NCBI GenBank assembly: GCA_963576565.1
Contig: OY755039.1
Location: forward strand, 27,294,602 to 27,358,601
DNA length: 64,000 bases
Origin: Aspidapion aeneum
Lineage: Eukaryota; Arthropoda; Insecta; Coleoptera; Brentidae
Direction of reading: 5' to 3'
Positions within the stretch are counted from its first letter, which is position 1. Every line of letters starts with the position of its first letter. Shown here piece after piece: positions 9,785-20,829 of this stretch. A program made the position numbers and the translations under genes. Below the pieces are notes generated by a model, which saw only the letters and a list, made by a program, of their open reading frames with translations, was not told the DNA's origin and made no database searches.

Positions 9785-12545
9785 CTATAGCAATATTTCT
9801 TTAAGTTTATTTTTAAAAATGTTTAAAGATTTAGCATTTTTTACCTCATTTGAAAGTTTATTATATTCTTGAAGTCCTTTAATAAATATTGAGTTAGCAC
9901 ATTTGTTTGTGCAAACTTTGGGAATATAAAAATCATATCTATTGCGTGTTGGATATTGATGAACGTCAACATGATATTTTAAAAATTTGTTAAAGTATGG
10001 AGGACTCAAATTATTTAAAATTTTAAAGATGAAAATCAACATAAAATATTTGTATCTATTGCTAGTACTTAACCAATTTAGAGAGCGAAGCATGCTGTCA
10101 ATTGGAGTTCGCCTATTACATCTTAATATTATGCGCATGCATCTATTTGTAGTTTTTGTAGGGCCGCTTTACAATTGTTATCCAAAAAAAACATAATGCT
10201 AGCGCAGTAGTCAAAGTGCGGCTGTACAATTAACTTAACAGTTTAAAGTTTTTGAGACGCGAGACAAAAAATACAACTTTTTTATAACTTTGCCATAAAC
10301 ATAGTTAAAATGATTTTTGAGGTTAAGAGTTCGTTCTAGCATAAAGCCTAAATATTTAATTTCATCGACAATGTCAATCCTATTGCCATCTATTTCAATA
10401 TTAATTTCAGACACGTTAATTTTATTATACAGGTGCTGTTTACATAGAATCATTTTGTTTTGGAATTATTGAGTTTTAGTTTATTTATTTTTAAATATTC
10501 GGATACAGTTTTAAGCTCTTTATTTATTCGCGCCACAGCTGATTCTAAACTTTTGTCTTTAACTCCGCAATATGTATCATCAGCAAAAACACTCAAATAT
10601 TCCAAAGTTGGTTTTACTCCAATATCATTAATATACACAATAAAAAGCAATGGTCCCAGCACACTTCCTTGCGGAACACCTAAGTTGTGAGCTTTTTCTC
10701 TGGAAATCGAGTTATTTATTAATCTTGTCTGCTTTCTTTCATGTAAACACTGTTTGAAGAGTTCCAGTACAGTTCCCCCGATTCCGTAATACTCAAGTTT
10801 TTTAAGTAGAATCTCTCTGTCGATTGTTTCAAAAGCTCTTTTTATGTCGAGAAAAACAACCACCACATATTCATTGTTATCAATCGCCTGATGCCAATTA
10901 GCAAGAGTAAGTTGAAGAGCTGTTTCACAAGAATGTTGAGCGCGAAAGCCAGACTGATTTTCCATTAATATTTTGTTACTTGTGAAATAATGCATCATTT
11001 GATTATAAGTGGCAACCTCCAACATTTTTTCAATTGCTGGCAGTGTGCTAATTGGCCTAAAATCACTTGCTAAGTTTGAATTTCTTACTTTCGGAATCGG
11101 GATCACCCTACTGGACTTTAACCTATGCGGAAACTGACCCTTTTCAAGGCAAGTATTTGCTAAGTGCAGCAAGACATGGCCAGCAACTTTACGAATATTT
11201 TTCAACATTTTTGAATAAAGTATGTCAACTGGGTCGCATTTCTTGTCAAGGGTTAAAAGTATATTTTTTAAATCATAAAATGTTAGTTGTTCGAATTTTT
11301 CGAAGCGACTGTTAATTATATGATATCCATCCGAAGACCATGTCTTGCAACAACTAAAATTATCAACTATGTCTACTACACTCTGAATAAAATAGACATT
11401 AAAATTCTCAGCAAGGTTTTGATCTCCCGATATTATTAACTGAATTTTTTTTCGCTGGCTTAATTAAGTTTTTTAATGTACGACACATTAGTTTACTATT
11501 GTAAGAGTTTGCATTTATTTGCTCTTCAAAGTAAAGTATTTTTTTATGTTTAAGTAAATTCACAACATGGTTACGTTTCTGCCATAAAGGCTATCTGTCA
11601 GCAGCACAATTATTTAGAAAGTTCTTAAATGCACAATCGCGGTCTTTAGCTGCGATATGAACCTCGTAGTCATACCATGGGAGATCATTACCTTTTACAC
11701 TGATTTCTTTAGACGGACAAACACAATTAATAATACGCTCACAAGAATTTAAAATATTTTGATATATCACATTCACATTTGTACTATCAAGTGGCCAATC
11801 AACTGTAATTAATTCGTTACATATTTTATCTAAATTACAGCTGCTGTAGTTTCTGAAAATTTTTTAACATGTATTTTTTCGAATAAAACGTGTTTACTGT
11901 TTAAACATATCGATATACTAAAATGATCACTTATGTTTGGACTAGAATTAACTTTAAATGATATATTATCACAGTTTGTTATCACTAAGTCAATCGTGGA
12001 ATTGGAATTTACTGTAATTCTTGTGTAGGTGTTTATGCTCTGCTGCATATCGTACATAGATACGATATCTTTAAGTTTCTTCGTATAAAATAAATCACGA
12101 GAAAAGTCGATATTGAAGTCACCCAAAAAGACTACTTTGCCTTTTGTATCCAAGGCATCAGAACATAATTCCTCAAAAATCTCTAAAAATTGATAGTCTG
12201 AAAAACTCGGAGATTTATAAATCAAGCCGAAAAACCATTAAAATCTTTGAATAACCACTGTAACAAACATGCACCAATAAGAGCTATCCAAGTAAGCATT
12301 TTTAACAAACTTAAATTTTTCATCTGACCTAATATATGCAATTACACCTCCAGTATGTCTGCTGTTAGAATGACATCTAATGATTTTCTAGCCGTTTATA
12401 TTAATTTCATGATCCAAGGCCTCATCTGTTGTACATGTTTCCGTTAACATTATTAGAGATGGCTTAAAAATTTCAATATTTTTTATAAGCGTGTCTAATC
12501 TGCCTGTTGTTAAAAGACTACATATATTGACATAAAAAATATCAG
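9785..12545 (-). pseudogene. CR1-like ORF2: endonuclease-reverse transcriptase, frameshifted
   Basis: The AP-type endonuclease runs from about 12545 down to 11840, with segments SLIMLTETC, GGVIAYIRSDEKF, the metal-site motif GDFNID, STIDLVITN and the catalytic-type SDHFSI. A linker (11591-11776) carries NDLPWYDYEVHIAAKDRD. The RT (10450-11208) shows SDFRPIS, the palm aspartate segment VVFLDIKRAFETID, LGVPQGSVLGPLLFIVYIND and the FADDT active-site box. The C-terminal part (9785-10450, three frames) includes KYLGFMLE and the NWLS..R..Y region typical of CR1/L2-type RTs. At least four frame changes separate these blocks, so no full-length protein is made. All key RT motifs are preserved, which suggests fairly recent decay. 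Confidence 0.88.
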
Positions 12546-12554
12546 TAAAAAAGT

Positions 12555-14100
12555 CTACGTTATTGATTCCGCTATTACAGTTTCCTCTAATAAATTTGTT
12601 GGTGTTACAGGGTAAACCTGTTCCAAGCTATCACTTAAATCAATCAAATCTTGCACAGGAGATTCATTTGTTAGATCTATAAAATCACAGTCTGCTATAG
12701 TACAATTTTCATTAAAAGAGTTTTGAGTTTCTGTTGAGTTTTCTTTTTTAACAACAATAAGATTGTTAACACAATTTTTAGAAAAATCTTTGATAGCCAC
12801 CATAATAAATCGTGACAATATATTTATGCCTTTATTATTAAGGTAACTGTTATTTCTGATAAACTCATTATAGCGAAACTTGTTTTCTATATCCAGAAAA
12901 TTTATTTGGTTTGAATATTGTTTTAAATCTGTTACCACTCATTTAAGTTGAAAATTTACCCTAGAAATTCTATTTACCAAGTCTAACGTGTTCGACAATG
13001 ACTTAGGCATAGGACAAACAATGAGATTGGTCAAGAAGCATCTATTAGAAAGAGACAGAATGTCCTGTTTATCAATACTATCATCATTAATTCCGGACAA
13101 TATTACCACGAAGTCCTTGTCGGTAAGGTCCATTTCTTCAGTTATGCTTAATGTAACTTCTTTAAATTTCGCATATGATTTGCTTATTGGACTCTAAATT
13201 GAGTACCCAAATATTTTTGAATTCTAGCATACATATATTTGCCATAATCGTCAGTTATGATAATAACAGATGGTTTATCATTCCCATTTGGGCATTTGTA
13301 ATTGTTTACTAAGCAGTTCTTATTATATGACTCAATTTCAGCCTCCAACTCTTTTTTACTCTAGCGTTTAAATCTTTGTTCAAATGTTTGTTCATATTTT
13401 GAAGGTGTTCAAATTGATCCTTCAACTCAGCATCATTATTATCAGTTTCTATGGCCACATCAATTAAATGTTTCGTAAATGTCTCTGTCTGAGCAAAAGT
13501 TGATTTATATTCAATGTGTTCAGTTTGAGTAAGACCATTTACACGTTCAGTACCATCTGTTTGTGTTCCCGCTAAATAAGTAGTTTCACTTGCTATAGTA
13601 TCTGTTTGAACAGATATTGAACGATTATTATTCTCAGTTTGAACCATTTTCGAGCACATATTAGAATTTGTCTTTTTATCTCTATTTCCCGCAAGCAACG
13701 CTTTCTGTTCTTCTATTATTTTATTAAGTCTTATTATAGTATTATTTAAGTTTTCAATAGTTCTTTGATCATCTTCTTCCTGCCTTGCAACTTCTTCAAG
13801 CAAAGATACCGAACTTCTTTTTTGCCTTTCAATGAATGTTGTTTTTTCTAAAATTTCTTGTTTTTGTGCGGCAATAATTGATTTTATTATATTAAGGGGT
13901 TCCGGGTCCTTTTCCTCAACTACATCAGCACATGCATTAGAACAAATTATAAAACAGTCCTTGATTATCTCAAATGGTCTGTTGGAACCAGTCCAGCATC
14001 CTTTATGTACAACATTATTACAAACAATACAAAAGTACAAGGTAATTTCACGATTTTTACAACACTTAAAACACGACATATTGAGAATTAAAGTATGCAC
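12555..14100 (-). pseudogene. CR1-like ORF1: PHD-like finger, coiled coil, QT(D/E) repeats, esterase-like domain
   Basis: The first frame (14100-13309, 263 residues) contains a C4HC3-like finger (Cys10, Cys13, Cys24, Cys27, His32, Cys35, Cys53, Cys57), a predicted coiled coil at about residues 80-138, then VQTE153, VQTD164, TQTD179, TQTE191, AQTE203 and IETD217 (numbers give the first residue). Met8 could equally be the start. Near 13350 a frameshift moves the sequence into a second frame, which reads VIIITDDYGKYM and meets a stop. After another frame change, FVVILSGINDDS (about 13115) and, past an in-frame TGA, YLNNKGINIL resemble blocks I, III and V of SGNH/GDSL esterases, known in CR1 ORF1 proteins. 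The block I serine motif reads TDD rather than GDS, so the esterase may be inactive or eroded. Confidence 0.8.
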
Positions 14101-14399
14101 ACGTCAAACAAAATGTTTCACAAAATGTTTATCTGCATCATTTGTAAAGTATATGTGAAGTCCTATACTGTTTTACGGCCTTTTGTGAACAACAAAAACT
14201 CTGAATGAAAACTGTTTTATTCTTCGTAAACTTTTATTCTGGTAACAAAAACATGTCACGGTCGGAGTCAATTTAAAAATAACAAAAAAGAACAGTCAGA
14301 ATTTATGCCTTATTTATTTATTGTTTATCGCCGTAATATAAAAACTACGCTTTTTTAGCTTCTGATAACAACTGTACCTGATAACAGATAGTCCAAAAC

Positions 14400-14700
14400 A
14401 CTAATTCACTAATTGTTACTTGCGTATACTTGCCATGTCGTGTGAGTGGGTTACTTGTACAATTATTTGTCACTCGTTGGTTTTCCATTTGTGGTCGGAA
14501 AAAATGGGCCGAGTCAAAGGGCTCACGATTATTCGTACACTTGCCAATACAATACTTGTCTGTACTTGTAAATTGTACAGGTCGTGTGAGCACCCTGCTT
14601 GCTATCGCAATTCGAAAAGCTCGTATACTTGCCAAGGACGCAAATAATTGTGTATTTGCCAAGTACACGAGTCGTTTGAACCCGCCTTTATGTTTTAAAG
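14400..14700. repeat. Iterated 'gtatacttgccaag' repeat block
   Basis: Variants of a word like 'cgtatacttgcca' occur at about 14420, 14536, 14620 and 14665, and 'gtcgtgtgag' occurs at 14435 and 14582. Some copies are on the opposite strand, e.g. 'tatttgccaagtacacgag' near 14653. GC content is higher than in the flanks. It looks like a terminus-rich foldback remnant; open frames on both strands here follow from the repeat, not from coding. Confidence 0.45.
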
Positions 14701-14719
14701 GTAGGTAAATTTTGAAAGC

Positions 14720-16420
14720 CGGACAATCCTTAGTATGTAAATATTAAAGGAATTTTTTGTGGTGACCTTAACGACTAAATAAACTATTTTTTGGACTCGT
14801 CCTCAGAACAGGGTTTCTGACTACACCTTAAAAAAATCCTGGGCTTAGGATATTTACTAAGGTTGACTTTGGCTGTTTCCGTGGTGGTTTTCTAAAGTGG
14901 GTACTACATTTCATTTTTCCTTATTAATCTTTGTCATCTACTTTTCGGGACTGTCATATCGGTGGCAAGATACTGTATCTATCTCGCTCAAAATAGCTAC
15001 AATGAAACCTTGTGGTGTCGCATTTTAAATTTGGTTTGCCCTATACAGAGTGCCCAGTAAATAGTAAAACTGTAGATTACTTGACGAAAAATAATAAGAT
15101 TTAGCTACATTTGGCTTCGTCCATAAGTTGATATTAACCGAGATACAGAGTTTTTGTTAAACTTTATATTTTTCCATTTCGATTTTCTAAATTAATATTT
15201 TTGCAAAAAAATATCACAAGTGTTACGTGAAATTTATATATTTATTTATTTGTATTTTGTAATTTGATTTTTACATAATATATGTGAAATTACCTACATA
15301 TAGAAAGCCTTAATATTTTTAGTTTTTGTGATTTTATTCATTTTTAGGAAATAGAGATCGTGAAGAAGTTACATTTTGTAGCTTGTACTTTGGTAGGTAT
15401 ATATAGTTAATGACTAACGTCGATGCCTTAAAGCGAAGTCGTTTGTTCTTCCGCCAAACCTGGTGTGAAATTTCACATCCGGTGTTACCCCTTCTTCTTT
15501 TAATTTTTAGTTCACAGGTCACCGGGATCTGCTGCGATCAGGGTAAACCCTTATGTTTTTATTCCGATCCAATCACCTGCTAAACTGCTACAACATTCCG
15601 CAGTCCCGTAGTAATAAAAATTAAGAGGCTCTTGCAAAAAAATCAACAGATGCTGCAGAAGTTGCACAATTTTTTTTTTGAAAATTTAAAAAATATTTGT
15701 ATATTTACGTAGCTTTCCCGGCATTTGGGCACGTGTTAAAATTGGTTGTGAACCTCAATTTATTTTGACAAAAATTTGAATTTTTTGGGTTATTCACTGT
15801 TTTTTGAATTTTCAAATGTAAATTTAATGTAATTTTATAATACATTTTTATCTTAGATGCTGTAAACTAGAGATGTTTGTGTTTTACATACAATTTTTTC
15901 AGTGCAACATATGATAAACACAGACAAAGAAAAGAGAGAGAGCAATCATGTCTAATGCGCCTGTCTTCAATTCTTGTATTTCAGAGGAGTCCGAAGCCGG
16001 TTTAAGTGGCCTGATGGAACGGAAAACTGACTGTCCGATAACAGTACAACGTCGACCTCGATTGCAAATAGGATTTTTCGGACGGTTTTATGACTGTCGA
16101 ACGGCCTGATGGAACGTAACTATTATTTACATTTATCGGAAAACTAATTTTTTAGCTTTTGCTCAATATTTTTTAAACCCCTGTAGATATTTAAAATTTT
16201 GATACAGCATCTGATTGGGCTTCTCAGAAAAAGCAAAAGCTTTTCAGCAATAATGCTTCAATCTTGTCGTCATGTTCGTTTTGAAGCCCGCACACCTGTG
16301 CTCTATCAACCCTTAATATTGATACACCGAGGGTGTGCGTTACCGTTACGGTGCCGTTGTCACCGTTATATAACATTGTTTCATTAAGTTTTATTAGGGG
16401 TTGTTAAATCGTTGATCATG
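14720..16420. other. No gene recognised
   Basis: AT-rich sequence. A CAGGGTGT-type element end may start at about 15043 ('tatacagagtgcccag'). A phrase 'cctgatggaacg' occurs twice (16011 and 16107) around a 'cgataacagtacaacgtcga' segment, suggesting a small duplicated unit. Confidence 0.35.
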
Positions 16421-16429
16421 GATTAATGA

Positions 16430-16625
16430 AGATGGTTTTTACTTATCGTGTACTACTTTTCAAACGAAGCACAACAAATATTGCATTTTTGGATCTGCAC
16501 AACAAATATTGCATTTTTGGAATTTTATTGCGTTGTTGCACCTTGCTGTTATTAATGCATATTTACATACTTATCCCAAATACGTTATATGGGACATACC
16601 CATGCATTCTCACACGCGATGCTTG
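16430..16625. repeat. Direct repeat, copy 1 (with 17517-17715)
   Basis: The sequence from 'ggtttttacttatc' through 'acaacaaatattgcattttt' to 'cacgcgatgct' is paralleled in the same order at 17517-17715. Here the phrase 'acaacaaatattgcattttt' is itself duplicated (about 16469 and 16500). Confidence 0.5.
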
Positions 16626-17191
16626 AAGCCAGGACCGCTTTTTAATTTTTAATGTTCCTTTTTCGGGTAGACAGGATTTCGGTTACTGCGCATGCGTTAG
16701 TTTTAGTGGTTTTGGCACATAGTCCGTTACGTCACTACATGATTTGACAAATGTGAAATGTTTAGGGTTATGTCTATTATTTTTTCCTAAAAACTACTTG
16801 ATTGGATGAAAATTTATCAAATTGTGCATTAAAATTGTAGTTTATCTAAAAATAATTGTGCAGATTTATTGTGGCCATCATGAAGAATGTTTAATGGCAT
16901 TTATAAATCACTCTTAACTTTATTAACGAATTATGAAGAAAAATAAAAGTAGTTACATATGGAATGGCACTCCCTTACATCTCCCGGATATTTTTCGACA
17001 AACCGCACATGTTTTTCGAAAAATATTTCCTATTTTTTACAGAAAAAAACATAATTTTACACGACAAACGCAAAACACCGCAAAATGTAAATAAGCAAGA
17101 AAGATGGCCTCCAGTCACACGGCAGCTGTGTGTCTACATAACAAGAGACACGCCTGCGCACTTGAAAATTCGCGTCCGCGAATTTAAATTT

Positions 17192-17437
17192 CTGCCGTGC
17201 AAAGCAAAAACCTAGTAACTCGACTTACTCGAAAATGAGATTTTTATATCATTGAAATCGCCGTTAAAAACGGCACCAGCCAGTTTTTCTAGAATGTGGC
17301 TATTTTGAAAAACCAGGAAGTTATGTAGTTAGTATGTAGTTAAATAAACTATAGTTAGTATGTAGTTAAATAAACTTCAAACTCTATTTCCCAAAACACT
17401 AGTGTTTGACTTATTAGGTTTCTGCTTTGCACGGCAG
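17192..17437. mobile_element. 246-bp MITE with CTGCCGTGCAAAGC termini
   Basis: The ends CTGCCGTGCAAAGC and GCTTTGCACGGCAG are perfect inverted repeats, and pairing continues imperfectly for about 33 bp ('aaacctagtaactcga' with 'ttgacttattaggttt'). A possible 4-bp target duplication ATTT flanks it (17188-17191 and 17438-17441). The interior holds a tandem duplication of about 26 bp, 'agttagtatgtagttaaata', at 17330-17375. Confidence 0.7.
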
Positions 17438-17516
17438 ATTTGCCATTGTTTCCAAAGCCAGCTATGACGGCTTCACTTTTTCCATTCTTTGAACATGCAT
17501 TTATGCTAAAACGTAT

Positions 17517-17715
17517 TTGGTTTTTACTTATCTTTTAGTACTTTTAAAACGAAGGACAACAAATTTTGCATTTTTGGTGCTGCGCAAGTGATGGTGCATT
17601 TTTGCATTGAATTTCATTTCGTCGTTAAACCTCGCTGTCATTAATGCAGATTGACATATCACAAAGGGCTGATTTATAGATACAATGACCGCGGCATCTT
17701 TCTCACGTGACATAC
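17517..17715. repeat. Direct repeat, copy 2 (with 16430-16625)
   Basis: Same order of phrases as at 16430: 'ggtttttacttatc', 'gaaggacaacaaattttgca', 'cgctgtcattaatgca', then 'ctcacgtgaca'. The two copies flank the MITE at 17192-17437, so they may be ends of a larger decayed element of about 1.3 kb. That is inference only. Confidence 0.45.
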
Positions 17716-18000
17716 CTGGACAAGGGCGCTTCGAAGTTTGGTTTATTAAATATAGCCATCTGGGTGCAACGACGAAAGGCGCCTCTTTAAGATGGGTAAC
17801 CCAAAGGGATAAGACCACCAAGAGGTTCAAGGTTAAAGGTAAATTGATTTTGCCCCATGCCTCTCCCCTTATGACCGCCGCCGCACATAGGAGTATTCGT
17901 ATCATAAAACGGGACAAAATTAATTGTTCTGTTTTTTTTTGCAATTTCTTTGAATGAAACACAAAGTTTGATGATAATAAACTGTTTACAATAAAAAATA
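17716..18000. other. Unexplained GC-richer segment
   Basis: About 17740-17900 is noticeably less A/T-rich than its surroundings and is open on both strands. Neither translation matches a family I recognise, and I see no convincing splice sites, so I do not call a gene. Confidence 0.3.
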
Positions 18001-18128
18001 TATCTATATAGGGTGTCCCACATGTTATGGATGAAACGGAGTGATGTGATGGGGTTAAGGTGATAATAATAACAAAATAAGTATATTGTAATCCGGTTTT
18101 TATATAAGTTATTTAATGTTTTTTATAT

Positions 18129-18305
18129 CAGACGCGGATCTACGAAGAGGGAAAAAGGGAAATTTTCCCTCCCAAATCCAAAAATTATAAATATATATTC
18201 AGTTTTGACACACAGAACACCCCTTTTGGTTCCTATGCATAATTTTTTTGAAAACTAGCCGTGGATATTCCCCCTCCCCAAATGAAATTCCTAGATCCGC
18301 CCCTG
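18129..18305. mobile_element. Small hAT-type MITE
   Basis: The ends 'cagacgcggatctacga' and 'tcctagatccgcccctg' pair as inverted repeats of the CAGGGGCGGATC type, common on hAT MITEs. The flanking octamers TTTTATAT and TTCATGTT agree only partly, so the TSD is degraded or the end is misplaced. No coding sequence. Confidence 0.55.
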
Positions 18306-18309
18306 TTCA

Positions 18310-19770
18310 TGTTCACCGTTTTATACAATTTTATTTTATACGCGTATACTAAATTTTTTAATAAACCAAAAAATGGTTAGAAAACTATTTAGCATTTAAG
18401 TAATGAGAAATAATTTTAAGAAATAATTTTTATTGAAAGGCTTATAATATACATAAAAAAAAATTAAATAAATATATTTTTTTACATTTTAGTTTTTCAA
18501 CAGTTTCATCAAATATGTAGATTTTTTTAAGCTGGTTTTAAAAATTGAATAAAAAGAAGGTCATTTCATAAGAAAAATACCAACTTTATGTAATATCTTA
18601 AAAACTAAAAGTGTCGATAAAACTTGTTCTGACAGTTGGATTCTTTGTTGAAAAAAACTTTTCACCTTTAATCTTCTTTTACAAAATGAATACCAAAACA
18701 CTCCGAATTTGGGATACTCTGTACATATTTTTTGATTTATCTACCAAATAGAAAAAAAAAATTAAATAAAAAAATTTTATATGGAAAAAAAATCATATTT
18801 TACATCTTTTTTTTACACTGCTTTAAATGCATATAAGGCAAAATGGCGGACGTCGGCGGACAAGTTTTTAAAAAGCCATGATTGACATAAGCTCAAGCTT
18901 TATGTGTCTATTAAAGAAATATAGCTCGGCAAGGCCGGTAGGCAACTAAAATGCTTTGATAAGGAAAAAATTTGGCAAATATAAATACACAAATAGGGCA
19001 TTTTAAAATATTTCATTAACGTACAATATAAACAACAAAGGCCTAAAATGACGTTTTAATATATGGTACATGCCTTTTATTTCCATTTTCAATCATTGGT
19101 TTTTCAAATATGAGCCACACGAAAACATAATAACAACACAACTATTACCTCAAAAAAAAAAGTCGAGGACAAAGGCTTGTGATTCTTAAATTCAATAAGC
19201 TTCGACTGAGCTCACTTCACGATGCAAGTAGAGGGGGAAGTTTTATAGAGGCGACTTGATAGATAGGTTATTGGACTAGAACAAAAAATGATTAGAAGGT
19301 AGTTCTGAGTATCTTGGTAATTTTAACTTTTAACCGGTATTATTATACAGATACTCCTCCGTGCGCCGGTGGGCAAAGTCTGTGAAAAGAACTATTTGGC
19401 TGGTTTGGTTTACATAGAAAAAAGGAATTGTTAAGAATTAAAAAAAATTGGTTAACTTAAACAAACAATGTTGTTGTTATAAATACACAAGCGAATGGTT
19501 TGTTAAAGTTAACAATATCGTAACATTTACTATTGCTAGATAAATATTGTTAAATTAACTAACCATTTTAATCCTTCAAGGCTGACTTGACTAACCTAAT
19601 AATGGATATTGTAAAAATTAATAAACTGTATTTTTAAAATTATTTAATTTTTTTGTCGTGAGTTTTTTTTCCGAGGCAAAGTTCCTGCTTTTACAGCTAT
19701 TTGAAAATATCAAATAGCAGTTTTGCCCACTAGCAAACAAAATTCCCTAAGTGTCAAATGTACTAATGTG
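18310..19770. other. No gene recognised
   Basis: AT-rich. It contains a perfect 9-bp hairpin 'gctatttga'/'tcaaatagc' at about 19697-19719 and a lone 'aaaatggcggacgtcggcgg' near 18841. No domain, no splice-flanked open segment. Confidence 0.4.
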
Positions 19771-19778
19771 GTGCCATC

Positions 19779-20824
19779 CATTGGCGGCTGCTACATAGAG
19801 AGCAACGGGGCAGTCCCCTTCCAAAACTAGACAACAAACAGTATTTTTAATTGATTTATTCAAAAAAAGTTAAATCTTCTCTTACGACATGATTGTCTAG
19901 TTCTTCTTATTATCTGTGGTTAACAGCAAGCGATTAATTGAAGTTTTTTAGCGTAAATAATTACAAGCCAGCAGCGCCGTGCGGGGCAAGGTTTCAATTC
20001 CACCCGTTTTTTAGCAAGGTATGGGTGGATATTCTCAAGCGGAAGCGGGAGGAACGTTTATTTTAGTAGAAGTCGACAATCAACATCGTGCGAAAGACGT
20101 TTGTTGCCCTTGCTACGAAGCCGGTTTTATCCTTCGTGAAGACGTATCAGTTTGTTTTGATAGCGTGCCATTGTTTGTTTTTGTTATCGTTTGTTTATAA
20201 AATGGAAATAAATACCGTCGATTACATAATTAACTGTGCAAATTTAAACACGTTGACATATGAACTCCGATTACAAATAAAATCTTTAGGGCCACATAGA
20301 CCGGAAATAAAAATTAACCAAAATTTTAATGCAACTAATGCCGAGGGGTGTTATTTGTTTTGTTATGAACAATCCACGAAGTGATCCTGTGTGGGTGACA
20401 AAGGGAATGTGTGATACCAAGCACTTTAGTGAAAAGTTAAAAAGACACAAAGTAAGTGGTATTCATTTAAATAAACACATAGAATTTTCTATGCTAAGCA
20501 AGACTGATATTAGGTCCCAATTGAATAGTGCCTATAGGCAAAACATTACCGAACATAACATAATGAAAATGTGACAAAAATTAGACATACTTAGTAGGTT
20601 AATAGACTGTTCAAAATTCTGTGGGATTTTTGAGGTTGCTTCACGGGGCCATAAAAAAGAAACCCGAATGGACTTTATCTATAAACAAATAAACTAAAAA
20701 CTACACAAAGTAGCTGCTTGTTTGGAAAATACTGAAATAAAATTGTTTCGGTAAGTTTTCTATCTCATTTTTCATGCAATTTAAATTTCTGCCCCCCAAT
20801 TTATAACGTCACCAGCCGCCATCT
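19779..20824 (+). mobile_element. hAT deletion derivative, copy 2
   Basis: Same family and orientation as 8138-9317: it starts CATTGGCGGCTG and ends CAGCCGCCATCT, and the two copies can be followed side by side ('gggcagt', 'aaacagtatttttaattga', 'gcgattaattgaa'). It lacks the W-x-CGCE finger segment present in copy 1, so it carries its own internal deletion. The flanking octamers GTGCCATC and ATGCCTAT do not match well, indicating an older insertion. Confidence 0.8.
20202..20575 (+). pseudogene. hAT transposase N-terminal relic, copy 2
   Basis: From the ATG at 20202 the frame reads MEINTVDYIINCANLNTL and LGPHRPEIKINQNFNATN before a stop at 20384. A second frame continues NNPRSDPVWVTKGMCDTKHF and IEFSMLSKTDIRSQLNSAYR to 20574. 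It is colinear with the relic at 8599 but missing the finger-containing segment between NFNATN and the CYEQ/NNPRSD junction. Its first frame is cleaner than in copy 1. No catalytic domain is present. Confidence 0.72.
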
Positions 20825-20829
20825 ATGCC

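Larger units (their letters stand above)
9572..14160 (-). mobile_element. CR1-like non-LTR retrotransposon, near full length, broken
   Basis: On the minus strand the order is ORF1 (PHD-like finger, coiled coil, QT(D/E) motifs, esterase-like segment), then ORF2 with AP-endonuclease and reverse transcriptase, then a 3' end in an ATT-type microsatellite (plus strand 'aataataataataataac' at 9572-9590). PHD/esterase-type ORF1 proteins, an APE endonuclease and a microsatellite-like 3' tail are known from the CR1 clade. The length of about 4.6 kb fits. The 5' boundary is uncertain; I place it shortly beyond the ORF1 start. Several frameshifts and stops interrupt both ORFs. Confidence 0.85.

Noticed and set aside
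17685..17957. 90-codon plus-strand frame and overlapping 144-codon minus-strand frame as genes
   Set aside because: No recognisable domain, no splice or start support, and both strands open together, which suits composition rather than coding.
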